A DNA stretch of 64,000 nt from Rhodocyclaceae bacterium (GTDB taxonomy: Bacteria; Pseudomonadota; Gammaproteobacteria; Burkholderiales; Rhodocyclaceae), in NCBI GenBank assembly GCA_016704145.1, contig JADJAS010000007.1, positions 1,922,001-1,986,000 of the forward strand. Reading direction: 5' to 3'. Made by a program: the position numbers and the translations under genes. Below are positions 25,159-35,671 of the stretch, piece by piece. Within the stretch, counting starts at the first letter, position 1, and the number at the start of each line of letters is the position of its first letter. The notes under the pieces are model-generated. The model searched no databases. It worked only from the letters and a program-made list of their open reading frames with translations, and was not told where the DNA came from.

Positions 25159-25182
25159 GGCGTCACGCCACCACTGACTTTT
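25159..25182 (+). repeat. dispersed 24-bp element, copy 10
   Basis: Intergenic, 13 bp after the stop of the second LLM gene. GGCG-TCA-CGCC stem; the end reads CTGACTTTT, one base off. Confidence 0.8.
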
Positions 25183-25204
25183 CGCGGCCATCGTCCGCGA
25201 CGAC

Positions 25205-25582
25205 ATGAAGCCGACAGACCCCACCCGGCTCGATCGCGTGGTCGCCGACGCGCGAAGGGCGGCAGAGCAGCGCGAGCAGGGCTACCGCGAGCAGGCCCTG
25301 AAAATTTATCCGTGGATCTGCGGCCGCTGCGCGCGCGAATTCACGCGCGCCAACGTGCGCGAGCTGACGGTGCATCACCGCGACCACGATCATCACCACA
25401 ATCCGCCCGACGGCAGCAACTGGGAACTGCTGTGCCTGTACTGCCACGACAACGAGCATCAGAAGCAGCTCGAACTGGCCGGCGGCGGCGGTTCGTCGGG
25501 CAAGGGCGCTGGCGTCGCCACCCATTCGCCGTTCGCGGATCTCAAGGCGGCGCTGGCGGCCAAGGACAAGGCTTCGCGGTAG
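25205..25582 (+). CDS. yajD: YajD-type HNH nuclease family protein
   Basis: 125 residues. A Zn-ribbon-supported HNH motif is visible: CGRCAREF (about 40-47), ELTVHHRDHDHHHNPPDGSNWELLCLYCHDNEH (about 57-90). The pattern C-x2-C...HH...N...C-x2-C-x2-N-x-x-H matches HNH endonucleases of the YajD group, whose cellular role is unknown. The tail is Gly/Ser and Lys rich. It is flanked on both sides by copies of the dispersed 24-bp element; the second begins at the last base of its stop codon. Confidence 0.85.
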   Translation: MKPTDPTRLDRVVADARRAAEQREQGYREQALKIYPWICGRCAREFTRANVRELTVHHRDHDHHHNPPDGSNWELLCLYCHDNEHQKQLELAGGGGSSGKGAGVATHSPFADLKAALAAKDKASR

Positions 25583-25605
25583 GCGTGTCGCCGTGACTGA
25601 CTTTC
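25582..25605 (+). repeat. dispersed 24-bp element, copy 11
   Basis: Begins on the last base of the HNH gene stop codon. GGCG-TGT-CGCC stem and exact CTGACTTTC. Confidence 0.85.
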
Positions 25606-25618
25606 GGCGGCCGGGCGC

Positions 25619-26233
25619 TTATTCCCGTTCGGAATAGGTGGGCAGCGTGATGCGGAATGCCATGGCCAGCAGCCGGGCGGCGACGATCGCCGCCATGCCG
25701 GTCCAGGCCGCGGCCACGGCCGACATGCCGAGCGCTTGCAGGCCGATGAAGGCGAGCGCGCCGGCCCAGGCGGCGGACGCATAGAGTTCGCCGCGCACGA
25801 AGACCAGCGGCACCTCGTTGCACAGGACATCGCGCAGCACCCCGCCGACCACGCCGGTGATGACCCCCAGCAGGCTTGCGGCCAGCCAAGGCGCTTGCCA
25901 CTCGAGCGCGATCTGGGTGCCGACGATGGTGAACAGCGCCAGACCGATGGCGTCGGGAATCAGGAACAGGCGCGGCGGCAGGCGTAGCCCGCGCACCGCG
26001 AAAAACACCGCCGCCGTCGTGGCCAGCGCGACGACGAGGTAGGTGGGGTCGCTGATCCAGAACACCGTCCGATCGAGCAGGACGTCGCGCACCGTGCCGC
26101 CGCCGAGCGCGGTGGCGCTGCCGACCATGATCACGCCGACCAGGTCCATCCGTTTGCGGCCGGCGTCGAGCACGCCGGTCAGCGCGTTGACCGCGACCGC
26201 CGTCAGGCCGATCCAGTAAAGCAGCAGGTCCAT
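25619..26233 (-). CDS. TRIC-type cation channel / UPF0126 membrane protein
   Basis: 204 residues, seven membrane helices arranged as two repeats. The repeated signature is visible: FAVTALTGVLDAGRKRMDLVGVIMVGSATALGGGTVRDVLLDR (about 10-55) and, in the second half, GVITGVVGGVLRDVLCNEVP (about 118-137). The GGGxxRD and GGxxRD motifs identify the family (YadS/YicG; bacterial TRIC homologues, reported to pass K+ or glycine). It is convergent with the HNH gene and starts 74 bp after the end of the hybrid kinase gene on the same strand. Confidence 0.88.
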   Translation of the reverse strand: MDLLLYWIGLTAVAVNALTGVLDAGRKRMDLVGVIMVGSATALGGGTVRDVLLDRTVFWISDPTYLVVALATTAAVFFAVRGLRLPPRLFLIPDAIGLALFTIVGTQIALEWQAPWLAASLLGVITGVVGGVLRDVLCNEVPLVFVRGELYASAAWAGALAFIGLQALGMSAVAAAWTGMAAIVAARLLAMAFRITLPTYSERE

Positions 26234-26284
26234 CGTGCGAGTGAAAGCGTGGCGACGATTCCAGTGTAGCGGTTTCGCCTTGCC

Positions 26285-26306
26285 GGCGTCCCGCCGGTTC
26301 TGACTT

Positions 26307-26308
<2 letters not shown>
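26285..26308 (+). repeat. dispersed 24-bp element, copy 12
   Basis: At the 3' end of the hybrid kinase gene; its last two bases belong to that gene's stop codon on the other strand. GGCG-TCC-CGCC stem and exact TGACTTTC. Confidence 0.8.
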
Positions 26309-28940
<2,632 letters not shown>

Positions 28941-28993
28941 CGGGTGGACTTGGGGGAATTGCCTCTATTATCGGCTCTTTCGGACGCTTCTTG

Positions 28994-29824
28994 ATGCAAC
29001 CCGCCACCACCGACATCCGCCCCGGCCAGTCCGTCGAACTGCTGAAGGAACTGCACATCCTGACGCGCGACGGCAGGATGAACCAGGACAGCCGGCGCAA
29101 GCTCAAACAGGTCAACCACCTGTTCCAGTTCATCGAACCCTTGCTGGCAGAGTTGCGCGCCGACCACGCGGACATCAGCCTGGTCGACCATGGCGCCGGC
29201 AAGTCGTATCTCGGCTTCATTCTTTACGACCTCTTTTGCCAGGAGCGGGCGCCGGGCGCGCGCCTGCACGGCATCGAGACGCGCGCCGAGCTGGTCGAGC
29301 GCTCGCGGGCGCTGGCGGCACGGCTGGGCTTCGCCGGCATGTCTTTCCATCATCTGTCGGTCGCTGAGTCGCTGGCGTGCGAAGATCTGCCAGCGCGCGT
29401 GGATATCGTCACCGCCCTGCACGCCTGCGACACTGCCACCGACGACGCCATCCGCTTCGCGCTGGCCCGCCGGGCGCGTTTCATCGTGCTGGTGCCGTGC
29501 TGCCAGGCCGAAGTGGCGGCCACCCTGCGCCGGCACAAGGCCCGCATGCTGGCCAGCCCGCTGGCCGAACTCTGGCGGCATCCCATCCATACTCGCGAGT
29601 TCGGCAGCCATGTCACCAACGTGCTGCGCTGCCTGCAACTCGAAGCCCACGGCTACCAGGTCGGCGTCACCGAGCTGGTCGGCTGGGAGCATTCGCTGAA
29701 GAACGAACTGATCATTGCCCGCCAACAGGGCTTACCGGGCCGGCGCGCCGCCGAGCGTCTCGACGAGCTGCTCGGCACCCTGGGCCTCGAAGAACTGCGC
29801 AGCCGCTTTTTTGCTCCGTCCTGA
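28994..29824 (+). CDS. SAM-dependent methyltransferase, class I
   Basis: 276 residues from ATG 28994; a GTG at 28931 in the same frame would overlap the kinase gene by 10 bp. The SAM-binding motif I is VDHGAGKSYLGFILYDLF (about 62-80), followed by the acidic loop GIETRAELVERS near 92. A Cys-containing motif IVLVPCCQAEVAATLR (about 158-173) resembles the THUMP-less rRNA/tRNA methylase-like proteins annotated as methyltransferase domain 25/32. The substrate is unknown. It is a single gene with no operon partner. Confidence 0.75.
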   Translation: MQPATTDIRPGQSVELLKELHILTRDGRMNQDSRRKLKQVNHLFQFIEPLLAELRADHADISLVDHGAGKSYLGFILYDLFCQERAPGARLHGIETRAELVERSRALAARLGFAGMSFHHLSVAESLACEDLPARVDIVTALHACDTATDDAIRFALARRARFIVLVPCCQAEVAATLRRHKARMLASPLAELWRHPIHTREFGSHVTNVLRCLQLEAHGYQVGVTELVGWEHSLKNELIIARQQGLPGRRAAERLDELLGTLGLEELRSRFFAPS

Positions 29825-29983
29825 GTGGCTGGGCGCCTGCCGGCGGCGCCGTCTCGGATGCGCCAAACAAAAGGTTTGGCATATCCAGATGCACTGATGG
29901 TATCCTGCACCACGGAAATTGGCGGCTTCGGCTCTCTTTCCAATACGAAAATCAGATCGATGTGATGAAAATGGGAGGGTGTA
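29825..29983. other. intergenic region with hairpin
   Basis: 159 bp, noticeably richer in A/T than its surroundings. GCCAAAC at 29862-29868 and GTTTGGC at 29874-29880 form a 7-bp hairpin with an AAAAG loop, possibly ending the methyltransferase transcript. A promoter for the IPTL-CTERM gene is expected here, but I see no convincing sigma-70 or sigma-54 hexamers. Confidence 0.4.
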
Positions 29984-30634
29984 ATGGCTTATACGCTTAG
30001 GGGCGTCATCGGCAGCGTCGCAACTGCAACATTCGCAGTATTTTCGGGGTTGACGATGGCGGCAGTCGCAAGTTTCACGCCGTCCGGTACATCAACGGTC
30101 ACGCAAGGGACTAACCTATATTGGAATCTGCAAACGAATGCCACATCGACGTCCCCAATTGGCGATACATGCGGATTTTATCTTTCGGATCACGGCGACT
30201 TTCATTGGGATGCCGCCACTGGTGACATGGTGGTTCTGTCGAACGATGAAGGTGGTGATGCCTTGGCGGCGGGAGCGATCATTGGACCCGCAAGTCGCTG
30301 GGACAGTGCAAATTCCGACAATGAGTACGCAGGAACTACAGCGTACTCCGGTGAAATGGTGGCACCGCAGACCGCTTATTTCGGGCTTTCTTGCATGATC
30401 GGCGGACAAAGGCATTACGGCTGGGTCCAGATTACAGAGGGTGCGGCGGATCAAAGTGTGCTTGCCTGGGCTTACGAAACCAGCCCGAACACCCCCATCG
30501 CGGCTGGCTCGACCATCTCGGTTGCGACCGTTACGTCGATCCCGACGCTGTCGGAATGGGGGATTCTGTTGCTTTCGGGTCTATTGGCGCTAGGCGCGGT
30601 CATCACATTCCGCCGTCGAGATCTCCGGCCCTGA
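29984..30634 (+). CDS. IPTL-CTERM surface-anchored protein
   Basis: 216 residues: signal peptide (about 1-27), an extracellular beta-rich, Ser/Thr-rich domain with two Cys, and the sorting tail IPTLSEWG (near 186-193), a hydrophobic helix and RRRDLRP. This tail is the IPTL-CTERM signal, handled like PEP-CTERM by a dedicated sorting protease encoded elsewhere. The domain between is not recognised; part of it (SAVLAWAYETSPNTPI) resembles other IPTL-CTERM proteins. Base composition is clearly lower in GC than its neighbours, consistent with transfer or relaxed codon selection. Ribosome-binding site GGGAGG at 29973. Confidence 0.85.
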   Translation: MAYTLRGVIGSVATATFAVFSGLTMAAVASFTPSGTSTVTQGTNLYWNLQTNATSTSPIGDTCGFYLSDHGDFHWDAATGDMVVLSNDEGGDALAAGAIIGPASRWDSANSDNEYAGTTAYSGEMVAPQTAYFGLSCMIGGQRHYGWVQITEGAADQSVLAWAYETSPNTPIAAGSTISVATVTSIPTLSEWGILLLSGLLALGAVITFRRRDLRP

Positions 30635-30655
30635 AATGCCCGAGAGTGGCCTTGA

Positions 30656-30700
30656 ACCGACCGGCCCGAACCTCGCGAGAGGAGAAACGGGCTGGTCGGT
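30656..30700 (+). terminator. possible terminator after the IPTL-CTERM gene
   Basis: A 13-bp inverted repeat, one mismatch, arms ACCGACCGGCCCG and CGGGCTGGTCGGT with a 19-nt loop. Its T-rich run (CTTTTA) lies about 10 bp further on, so rho-independent function is uncertain. Confidence 0.45.
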
Positions 30701-30763
30701 TGCCGAGATCTTTTATCATATGACAAGGTAAGGTTACCGGTCGGACTACTGCCCCATTCCTGA

Positions 30764-31780
30764 CTACTGTTTGGCCGGCGGGGTATAGGCCTGCGGTGCA
30801 ATGCCGAGTTCCTTGACGAAGCGCTTGCTCGATTCGATCTCGCCGGCGATGAAGCCGCCGAACCGTGCCGGCGTCATGGTCAGCGGTTCGGCGCCCATCC
30901 TGGCCAGTTTCTCCCGCAGGTCGGGCGCCGCCAGCGCCGTCGCCACATCCTGGCCGATCTTGTTCACCAGGGCCGCCGGCACACCCGCCGGGGCCCAGAG
31001 GCCGAACCATGCCGCCGACGCCATGTTCGGCACACCCGCCTCGGCCATGGTCGGTACCTGCGGCAATGCGGGCCAGCGCTGGTCGGCGGTCACCGCCAGC
31101 GGCACCAGCTTGCCTTCCTTGATGCCGGCCATGGCGCCAGCCACCGGCGGGAACCAGAAGGCGGCATCGCCCCTGGCGACCGCCGCGTTGGCCTCGATCA
31201 CGGTCTTGTGGCTGACGTTGGCGGCATGGGCGCCGCTCTGCCGCTTGAACTGCTCGGCAACGAAATAGATCTGCGTGGTCGGCCCAAGCGACGCGAACTT
31301 GTATTGTCCCGGCTGGGCCTGCGTCATCGCAGTCAGCTCGGCCACCGACTTCGCGCCGAGCGCGGGTGATGCCACCAGCACGAAGGGCTGCCGGGCGATC
31401 GACGCCACCGGTGCGAAGTCCCTCGCCGGATCGTAGGGCAGGTTGCTGTACAGCCCCGCGTCGACGGCATACGAGATCGAATGCACCAGCAAGGTGTAAC
31501 CATCGGCCGGCGACTTGGCGACGAAGTCGACACCCGGAACGCTCACGCGCCCCGCCTGATTCTCGACCGTCACCGGCTGGCCCCACTGCCCCGCGAGCTT
31601 TTCGGCGACCGCCCGCGCCACCAGATCGGCGGCGTTGCCCGCCGGATACGGCACTACCAGCTTCACCGGACGGGTCGGGTAGGGCGGCGCCGATTCGACG
31701 CCGACGCATCCCGCCATGCCAGCCATCGCCGCCATACCGAGTACCAATGTACCGCTTGAAAACACGTTGGCGAGTTTCAT
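30764..31780 (-). CDS. Bug/TctC-type tripartite tricarboxylate transporter binding protein
   Basis: 338 residues from the ATG at 31780, which follows AGGGAG. A lipoprotein-like signal peptide ends at AGMAGC (Cys near 24). The mature protein starts PYPTRPVKLVVPYPAGNAADLVARAVAEKL, the Bug family signature, and continues through ALGAKSVAEL and VPTMAEAGVPNM. Bug proteins bind carboxylates or amides for TctAB transporters or act as sensors. No tctA or tctB gene is nearby, so this is one of the orphan receptors that are abundant in betaproteobacteria. Confidence 0.88.
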   Translation of the reverse strand: MKLANVFSSGTLVLGMAAMAGMAGCVGVESAPPYPTRPVKLVVPYPAGNAADLVARAVAEKLAGQWGQPVTVENQAGRVSVPGVDFVAKSPADGYTLLVHSISYAVDAGLYSNLPYDPARDFAPVASIARQPFVLVASPALGAKSVAELTAMTQAQPGQYKFASLGPTTQIYFVAEQFKRQSGAHAANVSHKTVIEANAAVARGDAAFWFPPVAGAMAGIKEGKLVPLAVTADQRWPALPQVPTMAEAGVPNMASAAWFGLWAPAGVPAALVNKIGQDVATALAAPDLREKLARMGAEPLTMTPARFGGFIAGEIESSKRFVKELGIAPQAYTPPAKQ

Positions 31781-31933
31781 GATCGATCTCCCTGTCAAAA
31801 AAACACTTTCAGCCATGCACGGCTGCTTTCGTTTTCAACCTAGCGCATCGCTTTCCCCGGCCATTGACGCAAATCAATACCGCGGGCATGCCGGCGCCAG
31901 ACCATTGACGTCGGGAATTCGACGGAGAGAAGG

Positions 31934-32317
31934 ATGAATCTGGAAAAGGTCATTTTCGGTTTTTTCATCGTGCTGGCGGCGACGCTGAATTTTGGTTTCT
32001 TCATCGGCGACATCGCCCGTCCCGAACTGCACAACGTCTACGAACTGTTCGCCGCCATCGTGGTGAACCTCGTCGCCACCGTGCTCAAGTTCGGCGACCG
32101 CACGCAGATCGGCGCCATCCATCTTGCCACCAGCCTGGTCGCCGACCTCCAGCTGATCGCCGCCGCGGTCGCCTGGGCCATGGCCGTGCATGTCACCGGC
32201 ACCGGCATGACGGTGGAGGTGACGTCCAGCGTCGTATCGCTTTCGGGCGGCGCGCTGTTCGCCAACGTGGTGTCCGTGGTCATCCTGATCGCCGAAACGG
32301 TGATGATGCGTCGCTGA
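31934..32317 (+). CDS. DUF6394-type small membrane protein
   Basis: 127 residues with three predicted membrane helices: about 7-25, 40-53 plus 72-86, and 100-122. The N-terminus (MNLEKVIFGFFIVLAATLNFGFFIGDI) and the middle (HNVYELFAAIVVNLVATVLKFGDRTQIGAIHLATSLVADLQL) match small proteins often found directly before TrkA-type K+ channels. The channel gene starts 14 bp downstream, so the two are one operon. A role as accessory subunit is inference. Confidence 0.8.
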   Translation: MNLEKVIFGFFIVLAATLNFGFFIGDIARPELHNVYELFAAIVVNLVATVLKFGDRTQIGAIHLATSLVADLQLIAAAVAWAMAVHVTGTGMTVEVTSSVVSLSGGALFANVVSVVILIAETVMMRR

Positions 32318-32331
32318 ACACGGCAAGCGGC

Positions 32332-34068
32332 ATGAACAGCATCTTCTTCCTGATCCTGCGGCGGATGCGGGCGCCGCTCATCTTCGTCATCGCCAGCCAC
32401 GCCGTCGCCGTGCTGGGCCTGACGATGATCCCCGGCGCCGACACCGGTGGCAAGCCGGCGCCGCCGCTGGATTTCTTCCATGCCTTCTACTTCATCACCT
32501 ACACGGCCACCACCGTCGGCTATACGGAACCGGTCAGCGGCTTTTCGGACGCGCAGCGGTTATGGACAACCGCCTGCATCTACCTGCTGGTGATCAGCTG
32601 GTCCTACGTTATTGTCACGCTGCTGGCCGCGCTCCAGGACAAGGGCCTGCAAGTCGCGCTGGTGACGAACCGCTTCGTGCGCCGCGTGCGGCGCATGCAC
32701 GAACCCTTCCACCTGATCTGCGGCGCTGGCGAAACGGGCGGCCTGGTCAGCCAGACACTCGACAGCCTCGGCCGCAAGTTCGTGATCGTCGAGAAGGACG
32801 AACGGCGCGTGCAGGAGCTCGACCTGGGCGACTTCCAGACCGACGTGCCGGCGCTGGCGGCCGACGCGGCGCTGCCCGACAACCTTCTGCTTGCCGGCCT
32901 GCGCCACCCGAAATGTCGCGGCGTGCTGGCCCTCACCGACGATGAGCGGGCCAACCTCGGCATCGCCATCGCCGCCCGCCTGACCAATCCGAACCTGCCC
33001 GTGCTGGCCTGCGCGCGCACGCCGCTGTTCGCCGCCAACATGGCGTCGTTCGGCACCGACCACATCATCAATCCCTTCGAGCGTTTCGCCGAGTACCTGG
33101 CGCTCGCCGTGGCCGCGCCGCAACGCTACCGGCTGATCGAGATTCTGACCGGCCTGCCGGGTTCCGCAATGCCGCTGCCGCATCGGCCGCCGCGCGGCCG
33201 CTGGATCGTCTGCGGCTATGGCCGCTTCGGCCGGGTCGTCGTCCGGCACCTGGCGTCGACCGGCATCGAACTCGTTGTGATCGACCCGGAGCCCGTGGCC
33301 GCCGACGGGCTAACCGCCGTGGTCGGCCTGGGCACCGAGGCGACGACGCTGGTCGCGGCGGGCATCGGCAATGCCGATGGCATCGTCGCCGGCAGCGACA
33401 ACGACATCAACAACCTCTCGATCGCGGTGACCGCCAAGGAACTGAATCCGGCGCTGTTCGTGGTCACGCGCCAGAATCAGACGGCCAACGGCGTGCTGTT
33501 CGACGCCTTCCGCGACGACTTCTGCATGGTGCCGCCGCGCATCATCGCCCAGGAGTGCATCGCCATCCTGACCACGCCGCTCTTGACACGCTTCCTCGAT
33601 CTCGTCCGCGACCGCGACGAAGGCTGGTGCCAGGCCCTGGACCAGCGGCTCGAGGAGCTTGGCGCCGGGCGTGTACCGGAAATCTGGGGCACGCGCCTGA
33701 ACATGGCCGAGGCTCCCGCCGCCCATCGCCTGCTGATGGCCGGCGCGCGCATCACGCTGGCCGACTTCCTGTGCGACAGCGCCGACCGCGACACCCGCTT
33801 CGCGATCCTGCCGCTGCTGCTCGACCGCGGCGGCGACCGCACCGCCCTGCCCGGCGACAAGGTCGCCCTCCAGGCGGGCGACATGCTGCTGTTCGCTGGC
33901 CAGCCCGGCATGCAGCGCCGGCTGGAGCTGACGCTGCAAAATGCCAATGTGCTTGACTATGTGCTGACCGGCCAGGAGCGCGCGAGCGGCTGGCTGTGGC
34001 GGTGGCTCGCCGGCACGCCGCGGAAAGTTGAATTGCCACGGCAAGCGCGGGAACGGGCTCATCGATGA
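32332..34068 (+). CDS. K+ channel with two RCK/TrkA-N domains
   Basis: 578 residues. Two membrane helices flank a K+ pore: HAFYFITYTATTVGYTEPVSG holds the selectivity filter TTVGYTE (near 60-66). Two NAD-binding RCK domains follow: HLICGAGETGGLVSQTL (from about 125) and RWIVCGYGRFGRVVVRHL (from about 287), with two TrkA-C-like parts. It resembles Kch/MthK-type channels with tandem RCK halves. It is transcribed with the small DUF6394 gene. Its stop codon overlaps a copy of the dispersed element and the tail of a small opposing gene. Confidence 0.9.
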   Translation: MNSIFFLILRRMRAPLIFVIASHAVAVLGLTMIPGADTGGKPAPPLDFFHAFYFITYTATTVGYTEPVSGFSDAQRLWTTACIYLLVISWSYVIVTLLAALQDKGLQVALVTNRFVRRVRRMHEPFHLICGAGETGGLVSQTLDSLGRKFVIVEKDERRVQELDLGDFQTDVPALAADAALPDNLLLAGLRHPKCRGVLALTDDERANLGIAIAARLTNPNLPVLACARTPLFAANMASFGTDHIINPFERFAEYLALAVAAPQRYRLIEILTGLPGSAMPLPHRPPRGRWIVCGYGRFGRVVVRHLASTGIELVVIDPEPVAADGLTAVVGLGTEATTLVAAGIGNADGIVAGSDNDINNLSIAVTAKELNPALFVVTRQNQTANGVLFDAFRDDFCMVPPRIIAQECIAILTTPLLTRFLDLVRDRDEGWCQALDQRLEELGAGRVPEIWGTRLNMAEAPAAHRLLMAGARITLADFLCDSADRDTRFAILPLLLDRGGDRTALPGDKVALQAGDMLLFAGQPGMQRRLELTLQNANVLDYVLTGQERASGWLWRWLAGTPRKVELPRQARERAHR

Positions 34069-34331
34069 AAGTCAGTCATCGCGACACGCCGCGCTAGCCG
34101 CATCAGGCGGAGGGCTTCCTCACACTGCGGGACATCGACACCCACGCCGACCGATCCGGCCGCAAGGTGGATCTTCAGGTATTCCACCGCCTTTCCTGAC
34201 TGTTTGGCGTTGTCGAGACTGATCAGGGTGCGCATCTTCCGATCGGCCTCGTCGTCGAAGTACGCTTGGGCGCTGGCGCGTTCGGTGAGCGGATGGTCCT
34301 TCCCGCGGGCGATGAATTGTTCCGGCATCAT
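34059..34331 (-). CDS. small unidentified protein between two dispersed elements
   Basis: 90 residues from ATG 34331 (MMPEQFIARGKDHPLTERASAQAYFDDE...). Mostly helical and charged. I recognise no family. The last codons (AMTDFHR) are encoded by one copy of the 24-bp element. A second, same-orientation copy lies 16 bp upstream of the start, so the gene is bracketed by direct repeats 280 bp apart. It overlaps the K+ channel stop by 10 bp. No strong ribosome-binding site is visible. It may be a real small protein or an accidental frame. Confidence 0.5.
   Translation of the reverse strand: MMPEQFIARGKDHPLTERASAQAYFDDEADRKMRTLISLDNAKQSGKAVEYLKIHLAAGSVGVGVDVPQCEEALRLMRLARRVAMTDFHR
34067..34090 (-). 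repeat. dispersed 24-bp element, copy 13
   Basis: Overlaps the K+ channel stop codon by two bases; exact CTGACTTTC. It forms a direct repeat with the copy at 34347-34370. Confidence 0.8.
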
Positions 34332-34346
34332 GTCGGCATTTTTGCC

Positions 34347-34370
34347 GAAAGTCAGTGGTGGCGGGACGCC
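34347..34370 (-). repeat. dispersed 24-bp element, copy 14
   Basis: Intergenic, 16 bp upstream of the small gene. It is one of the closest matches: GGCG-TCC-CGCC stem, ACCA spacer and exact CTGACTTTC. Confidence 0.85.
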
Positions 34371-34521
34371 TCGCCGCAATTCTGGAGAAGGAAGAACAAT
34401 CGATCAGTGCGTCGGCCGCTGGGGATCGGTTAGCCCGGAAATTTCATGATTAGGTATCGGCGGAACGGCTGAAAGGCGCTCTAATTCAGGTGTCGAGACT
34501 GAAGGTAGAGGAGTTCCACCG

Positions 34522-35310
34522 ATGCCAAATTGTACCGGTCAGCAGATGTTGTTTGGGCGGTTTGGGCGCCGGGAGATTGAAGCTAATTTCCGGGGAGGCG
34601 CGATCAGTTCGGACGATGGCGTCATGCTGGTGCGCCAGCTTGATCGCAAGATTGGCTTGTCGGCGGCGGTGGCCGCGGCGCTATCGGACCCGCGCGACCC
34701 TGACCGCATCACCCACCCGCTGCGGGATCTGATTGCCCAGCGCCTGTACGGCCTATGCTGCGGCTACGAGGACCTGAACGATCACGACCGGCTGCGCCAC
34801 GACCCGCTGATGCAGACGGCGGTGGGCAAGGTCGAGGAATTGGCCAGTTGGCCAGTTCGCCGACCTTCTCGCGCCTGGAGACGCGGGCGACCTGCGGCGA
34901 CGTCGTGGCCCTGAACCGGGTGCTTGTCGAGCAGTTCATCGGCGCGCAACCTCGATCTACCGGCGGATGCTCTCTACGACGAACTCTACTGCCAGCGCGG
35001 CGAGGCGGAGAATCGCATCAAGGAAGCGCAACTCGATCTCTTCGGCACCCGCGCCAGTTGCCACAAGTTCCACGCCAACTGGCTGCGCCTGATGTTCGCC
35101 GCGCTCGCCTACACCTTGATGCAGCGCTTGCGCACCATCGCGCTGGCCGGCACGGAACTGGCCCAGGCCACCGCCAGCACGATCCGCCTCCGACTGCTCA
35201 AGATCGGCGCCACCGTGATCCGCAATACCCGCCGCGTGCGCATCATGCTCGCCTCGCATCACCCAATGGGCGGCACCTTCCTCACCGCCGCGCAGGCGCT
35301 CGCTCCATAG
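34522..35310 (+). pseudogene. IS1380 transposase, internally deleted and frameshifted
   Basis: The first 110 codons are typical of IS1380 transposases (FRGGAISSDDGVMLVRQLDRKIGL, then HDPLMQTAVGK). The frame then breaks near 34845-34930. The C-terminal portion resumes in other frames, partly with a duplicated GGCCAGTT sequence at the break. The end is again typical (YCQRGEAENRIKEAQLDLFGTRASCHKFHANWLRLMFAALAYTLMQ). The central DDE catalytic region is missing, so the protein cannot act. Confidence 0.85.
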
Positions 35311-35457
35311 TCCCTATCTAAGTGCGGCCCCGACACGTTGATGCTTCGGGGGTTGGGGAAGGTTTGCCCAAAATCTGTCCAACCACCCATTTCTCGGGCA
35401 CCCCCCCGCTCCACTAACTACTCATTTCGCATCGATGCCTCCGCCTCGGCGAAGCAC
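35311..35457. other. 3' non-coding part of the IS element
   Basis: Between the transposase end and the right inverted repeat I see no gene, only a short run of seven or eight C residues at 35399-35407 and ordinary GC-rich sequence. It is presumably IS-specific non-coding DNA. Confidence 0.4.
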
Positions 35458-35473
35458 TGATGAAATGTCCGGG

Positions 35474-35572
35474 CTAATCCTTCAATGAGGCGAGTTCCTG
35501 TGCGCGCAGTTCTATTTTTGCGCGGCGTCTGACGGGGAGGGCCCCCATCACGTCATCCAGTTTTTTTGCCAT
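35474..35572 (-). pseudogene. antitoxin remnant, HTH-XRE type, cut by the IS element
   Basis: 32 codons (MAKKLDDVMGALPVRRRAKIELRAQELASLKD) match the N-terminal helix of XRE-type antitoxins such as HigA. The frame ends in a TAG supplied by the right inverted repeat of the IS element, so the helix-turn-helix part is lost. The start overlaps the upstream toxin fragment, the normal higBA order. Confidence 0.6.
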
Positions 35573-35636
35573 GCTTGCGCTCCTTTGCTTTTGTTGTTGC
35601 CAGTTCTGCCAGATGCTCATATGGATTCAAGTCCAT
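35553..35636 (-). pseudogene. toxin C-terminal remnant
   Basis: 27 residues (MDLNPYEHLAELATTKAKERKHGKKTG), charged like the tail of RelE/HigB-type toxins, and its stop overlaps the antitoxin start. The body of the toxin is absent; the next gene upstream is frnE. Identification depends on the antitoxin neighbour and is weak. Confidence 0.4.
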
Positions 35637-35671
35637 AATAGTGGGGGTGTTGGAAAGAAGCCTTGAGTGCA

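Larger units (their letters stand above)
34430..35477 (+). mobile_element. decayed IS1380-family insertion sequence
   Basis: 20-bp terminal inverted repeats match at 18 of 20 positions: left TTAGCCCGGAAATTTCATGA (34430-34449), right the mirror of TTAGCCCGGACATTTCATCA (35458-35477). Between them is an internally deleted transposase. The element is 1048 bp; intact IS1380 elements are about 1.7 kb. No direct target duplication is seen at the ends, so flanking DNA has also been lost or changed. The right end sits inside a toxin-antitoxin remnant. Confidence 0.8.

Noticed and set aside
29860..29983. Sigma-54 promoter before the IPTL-CTERM gene
   Set aside because: TGGCATATCCAGATGCA resembles the -24/-12 pattern, but the GG to GC spacing is one base too long.
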